Source: Mycobacterium cookii (GTDB lineage Bacteria; Actinomycetota; Actinomycetes; Mycobacteriales; Mycobacteriaceae). Taken from it: 64,000 nt of DNA. Each line of letters starts with the position of its first letter. Within the stretch, counting starts at the first letter, position 1. Location: the NCBI RefSeq assembly GCF_010727945.1, contig NZ_AP022569.1:3596001-3660000 (forward strand), in the 5' to 3' direction. Shown here in pieces: positions 18,503-27,017 of this stretch. Below the pieces are notes generated by a model, which saw nothing but the letters and a program-made list of their open reading frames with translations, was not told the DNA's origin and searched no databases. The translations under genes were made by a program, and so were the position numbers.

Positions 18503-19658
18503 CGGACCGCTGGCCGGGGTGCGGGTGATCGACCTCACCGCGATGGTGATGGGGCCGTATTGCACGCAGATCATGGCAGACATGGGCGCTGACGTGATCA
18601 AAGTCGAACCGCCACAAGGTGATGACACGCGTTACGTCTCGGTCGGCCCGGTGCCGGGCATGAGCGGCGTTTTCGTCAACGTCAACCGCGGCAAGCGCAG
18701 CGTGGTGCTGGACCTGCAGACCGACCCCGGAACACGGGCGCTGCGCGCACTTCTCGAGACCGCGGACGTGTTCATCCACTCGATGCGCGCCAGGGCCATC
18801 GCCAAACTCGGCTTCGGCTACGACGACGTGGCGGCGATCAACCCCGGGATCGTCTACACCAACTGCTACGGATACGGGCGCCGTGGACCCGACCGCGACC
18901 GACCCGCCTACGACGACACCATCCAGGCCGAATGCGGCCTGCCGGCGGTCCAACAGCAACTGACCGGCGAAGCTGATTACGTCGGAACGATCATCGCCGA
19001 CAAGGTCACCGGGCTCACCGCGCTGTATGCCACGACCATGGCGCTATTCCACCGTGAACGCACCGGGGAGGGCCAGGAAGTCGAGGTCGCCATGTTCGAA
19101 ACCATGGCGTCGTTCATGCTCGTCGAGCACGCCAACGGCGCACTGTTCGACCCGCCCCTGGGACCCGCGATGTATCCGCGCACCGTGGCGCCCAACCGGC
19201 GTCCCTACCGCACCAGCGACGGCCACATCGCCGCGCTGATCTACAACGACAAGCATTGGAATGCGTTCGTCGACGCCGTCCGCCCGCCGTGGGCGAACGA
19301 GAGCTACGCCACGCTCGCGCAGCGTGCCGGTCAGATAGACATCATCTACGGGCTGCTGGCCGAGACGATGAAACAACGCTCGACGCAGGAATGGCTGGAT
19401 CTGCTGCGCGAACTCGAGATACCGGCCGCACCGTTGAACACGCCCGGTGCGCTGTTCGACGATCCACACCTCAACGCCGTCGGCATGTTCGAAACGGTGG
19501 ATACCCCGTACGGACCGGTGCGCTTCCCGGGCGTACCCACCTGGTTCTCGCACACGCCGGGCCGGGTCGCAGGGCCGGCGCCGGAACTCGGCGCAGACAC
19601 CGCGGCGATCCTCGACGAGCTGGGCCTGGCGGTCGACGGTGTGGCGGGCTCGGGATAG
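18495..19658 (+). CDS. CaiB/BaiF family CoA-transferase
   Basis: A 387-residue class III CoA-transferase. The N-terminal GVRVIDLTAMVMGPYCTQIMADMGADVIKVE pattern and the RGKRSVVLDLQ segment are diagnostic; the family's acyl-anhydride Asp would be near residue 150-160, and DD is present in RPAYDDTIQAE. It moves CoA between two carboxylic acids, or acts with a CoA-ester lyase as formyl-CoA transferase does with oxalyl-CoA decarboxylase. The next gene is a ThDP enzyme, which makes that comparison attractive. ATG 18495 overlaps the SDR stop by eight bases. Confidence 0.9.
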   Translation: MPSGPLAGVRVIDLTAMVMGPYCTQIMADMGADVIKVEPPQGDDTRYVSVGPVPGMSGVFVNVNRGKRSVVLDLQTDPGTRALRALLETADVFIHSMRARAIAKLGFGYDDVAAINPGIVYTNCYGYGRRGPDRDRPAYDDTIQAECGLPAVQQQLTGEADYVGTIIADKVTGLTALYATTMALFHRERTGEGQEVEVAMFETMASFMLVEHANGALFDPPLGPAMYPRTVAPNRRPYRTSDGHIAALIYNDKHWNAFVDAVRPPWANESYATLAQRAGQIDIIYGLLAETMKQRSTQEWLDLLRELEIPAAPLNTPGALFDDPHLNAVGMFETVDTPYGPVRFPGVPTWFSHTPGRVAGPAPELGADTAAILDELGLAVDGVAGSG

Positions 19659-19702
19659 CGCTTACCCAACGAAATATATTGCTAACGAAGGAGCTTCGAA
19701 CA

Positions 19703-21415
19703 ATGGCCGTTCCGGTCTACAAGCGCATACTCGACTTGTTCGAGGCCGAGGGCGTCAACACGCTGTTCGGCATCCCGGACCCGAACTTCGTGCACATGTT
19801 CGCAGAGGCCGACGCTCGCGGGTGGTCGGTGGTGGCGCCGCATCACGAACTGAGCGCGGGATTCATGGCCGAGGCGGCGTCACGCATGACGGGCAAGCCC
19901 GGCTTGTGCATCGGCACGCTCGGCCCGGGCATGGCCAATATCGCCGGGGCGATTCAGTGCGCGCTCGTCGAGAACTCACCGGTGATCTTCCTCGGTGGGC
20001 AGCGGGCCCGCGTCACCGAGCGCCGGGTGCGGCGCGGCCGTATCCAATTCGTCCAGCAGGAACCGCTTTTCGCCGCATCGGTGAAGTACAGCAGCTCGAT
20101 CGAGTACGCCGACCAGACCGACGAGATCATCCACGAGGCCATCCGCAGGGCGATGTCCGGCACTCCGGGGCCGTCCTACGTCGAGTTCCCGTCGCACGTG
20201 ATCCTCGAGGAGCTCGATGTCGCCGAGGCGCCGAGCCCGTCGAGTTACCGGCTGGTCAGCCAGGGCGCCGGTACCCGCGAGGTGGCCGAGGCGGTCAAGC
20301 TGATCCGCGAGGCCAAGAGCCCGATCCTGCTGGTGGGCCACGGCGTGCACACCTCACGTACCCAACAGGAGGTCAAGGAGCTGGCCGAGCTGATGGCCTG
20401 CCCGGTGATTCAGACCTCCGGCGGGACCTCGTTCATTCCGGGATTGCAGGAGCGGACGTTCCCCTACCTGTTCTCACCGGCCGCCAACGAGGCAGTCGAG
20501 GAATCCGACCTGTGCGTTGCGCTGGGTACTGAACTCGGTGAGCCGATGCACTACGGCCGGACCCAGCATTGGGCCGGCAACGACGCGAACCGCAAATGGG
20601 TGTACGTGGAGCAGGACCCGACCGCCATCGGCGTCAACCGCCGGTTCGACGTGGCGCTGGTCGGCGATCTGCGCGGTGTGGTGCCGCAGCTGGTCGAGGC
20701 GCTCAAGGATGCTCCGCGCAAACCCGCACCCGCGCTGCAGGTCCTGATCGAAAAGGATGCGAAAGAGCTTGCGGACATGGCGGAATCGGCGCCGTCCGGA
20801 CGCTCACCGATCCACCCGGCGCGCTACGTCGTCGAGGCCACCAAGGCGTTCAACGAACTCGAGCACGGCATCTTGGTGCGCGACGGCGGCGCGACCGTGA
20901 TCTTCCAGTGGACCTATTCGCAGTCCAAGCCGCGCGACGTCATCTGGAACCAGAACTTCGGCCACCTCGGCACCGGCCTGCCGTACGCGGTCGGGGCATC
21001 GGTGGCCGAGGGCGGTAAGCGCCCGGTGATGCTGTTGACCAGCGATTCGGCGTTCCTTTTCCATATCGCCGAGCTGGAAACCGCTGCGCGCCAGAATCTT
21101 CCGCTGGTGTGCGTGGTCGGCGTGGACCACCAGTGGGGCCTCGAGGTGGGTGTGTACAAGCGCACCTTCACCCAGCCGTCGCCGCAGCCCGGTGTGCACT
21201 GGAGCAAGGACGTCCGGATGGACAAGGTCGCCGAGGGCTTCGGTTGCCACGGTGAGTACGTCGAGAAGGAAGAGGAGATCGTCCCGGCGATCGCCCGCGC
21301 CTACGCCAGTGGCAAAGTCGGGGTGGTGCACGTGTGCATCGACCCGAAGGCCAACTCCGAGGAAATGCCCAAGTACGACCGATTCCGGACCTGGTACGCC
21401 GAAGGCACCCAGTAA
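19703..21415 (+). CDS. Thiamine-diphosphate enzyme (acetolactate synthase/oxalyl-CoA decarboxylase family)
   Basis: A 570-residue protein with the three-domain layout of ThDP-dependent decarboxylases and lyases. The cofactor-activating Glu is Glu49 in HHELSAGF. The Mg/ThDP motif is altered: where GDG is expected the sequence is SDS (447-449), and 27 residues after Asp448 the expected Asn is Asp475 (GVDHQWG). ATG 19703 has GAAGGAG upstream. A 44-base gap separates it from the CaiB gene. It could be a 2-hydroxyacyl-CoA lyase or a decarboxylase; the changed metal site leaves even the cofactor use to be tested. Confidence 0.85.
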   Translation: MAVPVYKRILDLFEAEGVNTLFGIPDPNFVHMFAEADARGWSVVAPHHELSAGFMAEAASRMTGKPGLCIGTLGPGMANIAGAIQCALVENSPVIFLGGQRARVTERRVRRGRIQFVQQEPLFAASVKYSSSIEYADQTDEIIHEAIRRAMSGTPGPSYVEFPSHVILEELDVAEAPSPSSYRLVSQGAGTREVAEAVKLIREAKSPILLVGHGVHTSRTQQEVKELAELMACPVIQTSGGTSFIPGLQERTFPYLFSPAANEAVEESDLCVALGTELGEPMHYGRTQHWAGNDANRKWVYVEQDPTAIGVNRRFDVALVGDLRGVVPQLVEALKDAPRKPAPALQVLIEKDAKELADMAESAPSGRSPIHPARYVVEATKAFNELEHGILVRDGGATVIFQWTYSQSKPRDVIWNQNFGHLGTGLPYAVGASVAEGGKRPVMLLTSDSAFLFHIAELETAARQNLPLVCVVGVDHQWGLEVGVYKRTFTQPSPQPGVHWSKDVRMDKVAEGFGCHGEYVEKEEEIVPAIARAYASGKVGVVHVCIDPKANSEEMPKYDRFRTWYAEGTQ

Positions 21416-21430
21416 GAGAAGGATGATCCA

Positions 21431-22852
21431 ATGCGCGAATACCTGAAGTTCTACATCGACGGACAGTGGGTCGACCCGTTGCGGCCCAACACTTTTGACG
21501 TCGACAACCCGGTGACCGAGCAGGTATCCGGAAAGATCTCGCTGGGGTCGGCGGCCGATGTCGACCTGGCGGTCCAAGCCGCCCGGCGAGCCTTCGCGAG
21601 TTGGTCGCAAAGCACCCGCGAGCAGCGCCTGGACCTGCTGCAGGCCATCCTCGCCGAATACCAGAAGCGCGCCGACGATCTCGCCGAGGCGGTCACCGAG
21701 GAAATCGGGGCGCCGCCTTCGTTGGCGGCCGGACCGCAGGTCTTTCTCGGGATCGCGCATCTCAACACGGCCATCGACGTGCTGAAGAACTTTCCGTTCG
21801 AGGAGCACCACGGTCAGACCCTGATCGCCAAAGAGCCGATCGGCGTCTGCGGTTTGATCACGCCCTGGAACTGGCCGATCAACCAGGTCGCGGTCAAGGT
21901 CTACCCGGCGTTGGCGACCGGTTGCACCGTGATCCTGAAACCATCAGAAGTTGCGCCGTATTCGCCCTACATCTTCGCCGAGATCCTGGACGCCGCAGGT
22001 GTGCCGGCCGGGGTGTTCAACCTCGTCAACGGTGACGGCGCGGGCGTGGGTGTGGCGCTGGCGAGCCATCCCGACATCGACATGGTGTCGTTCACCGGCT
22101 CCACCCGCGCCGGTGTCGAGGTGGCCAAGAATGCCGCCTCGACGGTGAAGCGAGTAACCCAAGAACTCGGCGGCAAGAGCCCCAACATCGTCCTCGACGA
22201 CAGTGGCTTTGCTCAGAGTGTCAGCGCCGGTGTGGCCAACATGATGCCGAACTCCGGGCAGAGTTGTAACGCGCCATCACGCATGCTGGTCCCGAATTCG
22301 CGTATGGACGAAGCCATGACGATCGCTCGCGAGGCCGCCCAGAAGGTCAAGGTTGGTGGCGACGATGCGACCGCGATCGGGCCGGTCGCGTCGAAGGCCC
22401 AATTCGACAAGGTGCAGGGACTGATCCAGAAAGGCATCGACGAGGGCGCGACCGTGGTCGCCGGCGGTCCGGGACGACCCGCCGGGTTGGACACCGGGTA
22501 CTACGTCAAGCCGACCGTCTTCGCGAACGTCACCAACGACATGACGATTGCGCGCGAGGAGATCTTCGGGCCGGTGTTGTGCATCCTCGGTTACGACGAT
22601 CTCGACCAGGCCGTCGAGATCGCCAACGATACCGAATACGGTTTGGCCGGTTACGTTTCGGGGGCCGACCTCGAGAAAGCTCGCGACATTGCCCGCAAGA
22701 TCCGGGCCGGGTGGGTGACGATCAACCATGCTTTCGACCTGAACGCGCCGTTCGGCGGCTACAAGCGCAGCGGCAACGGTCGGGAGTGGAGTGAGGCCGG
22801 CTTCCAGGAGTACTTAGAGGTCAAGAGCACATTGGGATACGCGCCCGAATAG
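21431..22852 (+). CDS. NAD(P)-dependent aldehyde dehydrogenase
   Basis: A 473-residue ALDH-superfamily enzyme oxidising an aldehyde to its acid. The general base is Glu245 in QELGGKSP and the nucleophile is Cys279 in NSGQSCNAPS; ITPWNWP and NPFGG-like (NAPFGGYKRSGNGRE) motifs are also present. ATG 21431 is preceded by GAAGGA and lies 15 bases after the ThDP gene. If the ThDP enzyme releases an aldehyde, this would be the next step. Confidence 0.93.
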   Translation: MREYLKFYIDGQWVDPLRPNTFDVDNPVTEQVSGKISLGSAADVDLAVQAARRAFASWSQSTREQRLDLLQAILAEYQKRADDLAEAVTEEIGAPPSLAAGPQVFLGIAHLNTAIDVLKNFPFEEHHGQTLIAKEPIGVCGLITPWNWPINQVAVKVYPALATGCTVILKPSEVAPYSPYIFAEILDAAGVPAGVFNLVNGDGAGVGVALASHPDIDMVSFTGSTRAGVEVAKNAASTVKRVTQELGGKSPNIVLDDSGFAQSVSAGVANMMPNSGQSCNAPSRMLVPNSRMDEAMTIAREAAQKVKVGGDDATAIGPVASKAQFDKVQGLIQKGIDEGATVVAGGPGRPAGLDTGYYVKPTVFANVTNDMTIAREEIFGPVLCILGYDDLDQAVEIANDTEYGLAGYVSGADLEKARDIARKIRAGWVTINHAFDLNAPFGGYKRSGNGREWSEAGFQEYLEVKSTLGYAPE

Positions 22853-22876
22853 CCGCAGCCACCAAGGGAGATCGCT

Positions 22877-24037
22877 ATGAAGTGTCGTGCTGCAGTGCTG
22901 CGCGGGGTCGGGCAGGACTGGGAGATCCGCGAGGTCGATCTCGATCCGCCGCACGCCGGTGAAGTCCTGGTGCGGATGGTCGTTGCCGGCATCTGCCACT
23001 CCGATGACCACCTTGTCACCGGCGACGTGTTGCCGACCCCCGAGGTGCGGGCCTCAACCGGTATCCCCGAGCCGGACTGGTTTCCGATGCTCGGTGGTCA
23101 CGAGGGCGCTGGTGTCGTCGAAGAAGTCGGCCCGGGCGTGACGACGCTGCAGCCGGGGGACCACGTGGCGATGTCGTTCATTCCGGCCTGCGGCAGTTGC
23201 CGGTTCTGTGTGAACGGTCAGAGCTACATCTGCGACGCCGGCGCAAGCTTGTTCTCCAGGGAGATGCCCACCGACGGAACCTGTCGTCGTCATCTCGGCG
23301 ACGAAAACCTGATGGCTTACGGTCAACTCGGCACCTTCGCGGAGTACGCGGTGCTCACCGAACGGTCGGTCATCAAGATCGACGACGCGATCCCGTTCCA
23401 TGCGGCCTCGCTGGTGTCGTGCGGCGTCAGCACCGGCTGGGGCTCCGCAACGGTGTCGGCGGGCACCGAGCCCGGTGACACCGTCGTCGTCATCGGTACC
23501 GGTGGTGTCGGGATGAATGCGCTGCAAGGCGCGCGCGCGGCCGGCGCGACGTATGTCGTCGCGGTGGACCCGGTTGAGTCCAAGCGGGATTCGGCGAAGA
23601 TCTTCGGCGCCACGCACACCGCCGTCTCTGCGCAGGAGGCGATACCGGTGGTCACCGACATCACCGCCGGCGTGATGGCCGACCGCGTCATCTTGACGCC
23701 TGGTGTTCTGCACGCGGACTTGATCCCGTTGGCCATGCGGCTGCTTCGCAAGGGCGGAACCTGCGTGGTCACCGGCATCACCCCCTACACCGAGCCGGTG
23801 GTTCCGCTGATCCTGCAGGAGATGGTGCTGTCGTCCAAGCAACTCAAGGGTGCGCTCTACGGCGGGATGAATCCGCGCACGAGCGTGCCGTTGCTGTTGT
23901 CGATGTATCAGGCGGGTGCATTGAAGCTCGACGAGCTGGTGACCCGCCACTACGAGCTGGACCAGATCAACGAGGCGTTCCTTGACCTGCGTGAAGGCCG
24001 CAACATTCGCGGCATCATCGATTTCGCCGGGCTCTAA
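22877..24037 (+). CDS. Zinc alcohol dehydrogenase, NDMA-dependent (mycofactocin-type) family
   Basis: A 386-residue medium-chain dehydrogenase. Catalytic zinc ligands include Cys40 and His75 (GGHEGAG); structural zinc ligands are Cys105, Cys108, Cys111 and Cys119; the nucleotide site is GTGGVGMNA. The overall sequence fits the actinobacterial NDMA-dependent alcohol dehydrogenases, which hold NAD tightly and are thought to pass electrons to the redox peptide mycofactocin. That link is from family knowledge. Last gene of the operon, followed by a hairpin at 24037. Confidence 0.9.
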   Translation: MKCRAAVLRGVGQDWEIREVDLDPPHAGEVLVRMVVAGICHSDDHLVTGDVLPTPEVRASTGIPEPDWFPMLGGHEGAGVVEEVGPGVTTLQPGDHVAMSFIPACGSCRFCVNGQSYICDAGASLFSREMPTDGTCRRHLGDENLMAYGQLGTFAEYAVLTERSVIKIDDAIPFHAASLVSCGVSTGWGSATVSAGTEPGDTVVVIGTGGVGMNALQGARAAGATYVVAVDPVESKRDSAKIFGATHTAVSAQEAIPVVTDITAGVMADRVILTPGVLHADLIPLAMRLLRKGGTCVVTGITPYTEPVVPLILQEMVLSSKQLKGALYGGMNPRTSVPLLLSMYQAGALKLDELVTRHYELDQINEAFLDLREGRNIRGIIDFAGL

Positions 24038-24081
24038 AGCCGAAGTGGCATAGCCGATTCGCGGCTGCATTCTTTCGGCTT
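24037..24081 (+). terminator. Nested hairpin after the Rieske operon
   Basis: Outer stem AAGCCGAA (24037-24044) with TTCGGCTT (24074-24081), and inside it a second stem AGCCG/CGGCT (24052-24066). It begins at the stop codon of the alcohol dehydrogenase gene. There is no long T-run, as is usual in mycobacteria. Likely the end of the catabolic transcript. Confidence 0.5.
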
Positions 24082-24174
24082 CGGCCGCGCCGTGTCTGCG
24101 GCTGATGGGGCTGCTGTGACCCTAAACTGACCCGTGAAATCAGTAGGGAGGGGCACCGCAGTATCGCCGGCAAA

Positions 24175-26313
24175 ATGGGCGCCGACCAGGACATTGGTCG
24201 CAGCGCTGGGAAGGTGAGCAGTCAACCGGCCGGGGCGTTCCCCGCGCCGGTTCCTTCTGCTCGGCGACCACGGTGGATCGCCCCGCCGCCCGCATTTCGG
24301 TCCACCTCACGCCGGACATCTGACACCACAGGTCGACGTCCGGGGATCCGCGCACTGGACGGCGTACGCGCCTTGGCGGTCGCGCTGGTGCTCGCCGATC
24401 ACGGCGGCGTGGCCGGCATGACGGGGGGATTCCTCGGCGTCGACGTCTTCTTCGTGCTCAGCGGTTTCCTGATCACGTCGTTGCTGCTGGACGAATTGGG
24501 TCGCACCGGCCGCATCGATCTGGCCAACTTCTGGATTCGGCGGGCCCGGCGGCTGCTGCCGGCATTGGTGTTGATGGTGCTGACCGTCGCCGTCGGGCGG
24601 CAGTTCTTCTCGCCCGAAGCCGTCGCCCGGTTGCGCGATGACGCCGTGGCCGCGTTCTTCTGGGCGGCCAACTGGATGTTCGTCGCCGACAAGACCGACT
24701 ACTTCACCCGGGGTGCTCCGCCGTCGCCGCTGCAGCACGCCTGGTCGCTCGGCGTGGAGGAGCAGTACTACCTGGTCTGGCCGCTGCTGCTGGTCGCGGT
24801 GGCGGTGGGGTTGGCGAGGCGGGCGCGTCGCCGGAACACCCGCGCCACCCTGGGCGGCGTCCGGTTGACAGTGTTCGTGCTGGCCACGCTGGGGGCGGCG
24901 GGCTCCGCCGCGGCCGCCATCCTGCTGGCCACCGATGCCACCCGCGACCGGGTCTACTTCGGCACCGACACCCGGGCCCAGGCGCTGCTGGTGGGTGCGG
25001 CGGCGTCGGCGTTGCTGGTGGGCGATTGGTCGTCGCTGAACCGTGGCTGGTCGCTGATCCGGTCGCGGACCGGGAAATGGGTGGCCCGACTACTGCCGGT
25101 CATCGGGCTGGCGATGTTGGGGGCGGCCGCGCATTACGCCACCGGCAGCGCCGGTGAGTTCCGCGGCGGCCTGCTGATCGTGGTCGCGATCGCGGCGGTG
25201 CTGGTGATCGCCCCGGTGGCGCTGGATCAGCGTGGTCCCGTCGCCGCCGTGCTGGCCTGGGGCCCGCTGGCGTGGCTGGGCACCATCTCCTACGGCGTCT
25301 ACCTGTGGCACTGGCCGATCTTCCTGGTGCTCAACGGCCAGCGGACCGGTTGGTCGGGACTGCCGCTGTTCGCCGTTCGGTGCGCCGCCACACTGGCGGT
25401 GTCGACGGTGTCGTGGTGGGCGATCGAACAGCCGATCCGGAAATGGCGTCCGGTGCGGGTGCCGCTGCTGCCGCTGGCCGGTGCCACCGTGGCGACCGCC
25501 GCCGCGGTGACGATGCTGGTCGTCCCCGTGGTCCCCAAGATCAGCGGTCCACTGGCCAGCAGCTTGCCTCCCGGCGTGTCGCCGGTCGCGGTCGTCTCGC
25601 CGTCACCTCCGCAGGGCGTGCGGCCCGCGGGCGCCGTCGGGCACCGAGACCCGCACCGGCCGTTCACCGTCTCGGTATTCGGCGACTCGATCGGCTGGAC
25701 GTTGATGCACTTCCTGCCGGCGACGCCGGGATTCCAATTCATCGACCACACCGTCATCGGCTGCAGCCTGGTGCGCGGCGGCCCCTACCGCTACCTCGAC
25801 GAGACCCTCGATCAGAAGAACGAATGCGAATCGTGGCCGGGCCGATGGGCATCGCAGGTCGCCATCGACCAACCGGACGCCGTGCTGTTGGTCGTCGGTC
25901 GCTGGGAGACGGTGGACCGGGTCAACGAAGGCAAGTGGACCCACATCGGCGACCCGGCCTTCGATTCCTACATTGCCGGCGAACTGCGGCGGGCAGTGGA
26001 CATCCTCAGCTTCGGCGGTGCGCCGTTGACCGTCACCAACCTGCCCTACAGCAGGCGCGGTGAACGACCCAACGGGAGCCTGTACCCCGAGGACGACCCG
26101 CACCGGGTCGACGAATGGAACACGTTGCTGGGCAGGACCATTGGCAACCGTCCGGACGTCAAGATATTGGACTTCAAGAAGAAGCTCTGCCCGGACGGCG
26201 TCTACACCGCCAAGGTCGACGACATCCCGGTCCGCAGCGACGGCGTCCACCTCACCGATGAAGGCGTCAAGTGGCTGACGCCGTGGCTCGAACAGTCGCT
26301 GCGCACGAAGTGA
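24175..26313 (+). CDS. Membrane acyltransferase with SGNH domain (OafA/YrhL type)
   Basis: A 712-residue polytopic protein. After about 55 polar, proline-rich residues comes an Acyltransferase_3 domain (RALDGVRALAVALVLADHGG onwards, ten or so membrane helices, to about residue 450), then an extracytoplasmic SGNH hydrolase-like domain with GDS (Ser505) and the D-x-x-H pair Asp689/His692. Such fusions O-acylate surface sugars or lipids. ATG 24175 is used; GTG 24214 is an in-frame alternative. It stands alone after the catabolic operon, convergent with the methyltransferase. Confidence 0.9.
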   Translation: MGADQDIGRSAGKVSSQPAGAFPAPVPSARRPRWIAPPPAFRSTSRRTSDTTGRRPGIRALDGVRALAVALVLADHGGVAGMTGGFLGVDVFFVLSGFLITSLLLDELGRTGRIDLANFWIRRARRLLPALVLMVLTVAVGRQFFSPEAVARLRDDAVAAFFWAANWMFVADKTDYFTRGAPPSPLQHAWSLGVEEQYYLVWPLLLVAVAVGLARRARRRNTRATLGGVRLTVFVLATLGAAGSAAAAILLATDATRDRVYFGTDTRAQALLVGAAASALLVGDWSSLNRGWSLIRSRTGKWVARLLPVIGLAMLGAAAHYATGSAGEFRGGLLIVVAIAAVLVIAPVALDQRGPVAAVLAWGPLAWLGTISYGVYLWHWPIFLVLNGQRTGWSGLPLFAVRCAATLAVSTVSWWAIEQPIRKWRPVRVPLLPLAGATVATAAAVTMLVVPVVPKISGPLASSLPPGVSPVAVVSPSPPQGVRPAGAVGHRDPHRPFTVSVFGDSIGWTLMHFLPATPGFQFIDHTVIGCSLVRGGPYRYLDETLDQKNECESWPGRWASQVAIDQPDAVLLVVGRWETVDRVNEGKWTHIGDPAFDSYIAGELRRAVDILSFGGAPLTVTNLPYSRRGERPNGSLYPEDDPHRVDEWNTLLGRTIGNRPDVKILDFKKKLCPDGVYTAKVDDIPVRSDGVHLTDEGVKWLTPWLEQSLRTK

Positions 26314-26973
26314 CTATGCTTCGGCGTAGCTGCTGATCTCCATGCTGTCGCTCTCCCGGACGGCGAAATTGGCGCTCACATAGCCATTCTCGACGTCGCG
26401 CACGTGATCGAGGTAGGGCCCGATGCTCTCGGTCGAGGCGTTGTCGGCGACCACCAGAGCGCCGGGTGAGAGCCGGCCCTCCAGCAACTTGATGACCGGC
26501 AGGTACAGCTCTTTCCACCCGTCCAGCAACACGAAATCGACTGGCCCGTCCAGGCTTTCCAGCGTGGCGAGGGCGTCGCCTTCGAGCACGGTGATCAGGT
26601 CGTCGAGCCCGGTATCGATGAACGTCTGCTTGGCGGCGGCGATCTTGGTTTCGCTGATCTCGGTGGTGATTACCCGGCCGGTGCCGTTGTCGCGCACTGC
26701 CGACGCCAGGTGTAGCGCCGAAATACCAAAGGACATACCGAATTCCACGATGGTCGCCGGACGGGCAGCGCGCACCAGGGAGTACAGCAGCCGACCGGCT
26801 TCGGGCGTCACCGGGATGTAGAAATCGCTCATCGCGTCGGCGCGCTCTTTGACGGTCCGTGCCGCGGACATGTCGGGTGCCCGCTCACGCAGCTGCGACA
26901 TCTGGGCCTGCGATGCGGCGTACATCCGGTCCAGGACGTCGGCGACCCGTGGATCTTGCAATGTGATGGTCAT
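26314..26973 (-). CDS. Class I SAM-dependent O-methyltransferase
   Basis: A 219-residue methyltransferase of the catechol/caffeoyl-CoA O-methyltransferase kind. The SAM motif I is VEFGMSFGISALHLA, motif II near TTEISETKIAAAK, and the metal-binding segment is DFVLLDGWKELYLPV. It ends one base after the convergent acyltransferase stop. The substrate is unknown; a phenol, catechol or sugar lipid is possible. Confidence 0.88.
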   Translation of the reverse strand: MTITLQDPRVADVLDRMYAASQAQMSQLRERAPDMSAARTVKERADAMSDFYIPVTPEAGRLLYSLVRAARPATIVEFGMSFGISALHLASAVRDNGTGRVITTEISETKIAAAKQTFIDTGLDDLITVLEGDALATLESLDGPVDFVLLDGWKELYLPVIKLLEGRLSPGALVVADNASTESIGPYLDHVRDVENGYVSANFAVRESDSMEISSYAEA

Positions 26974-27017
26974 GATCTCCAGCCTAGGCGTTAATGAACG
27001 CCCGCGGGCACTTCCCT

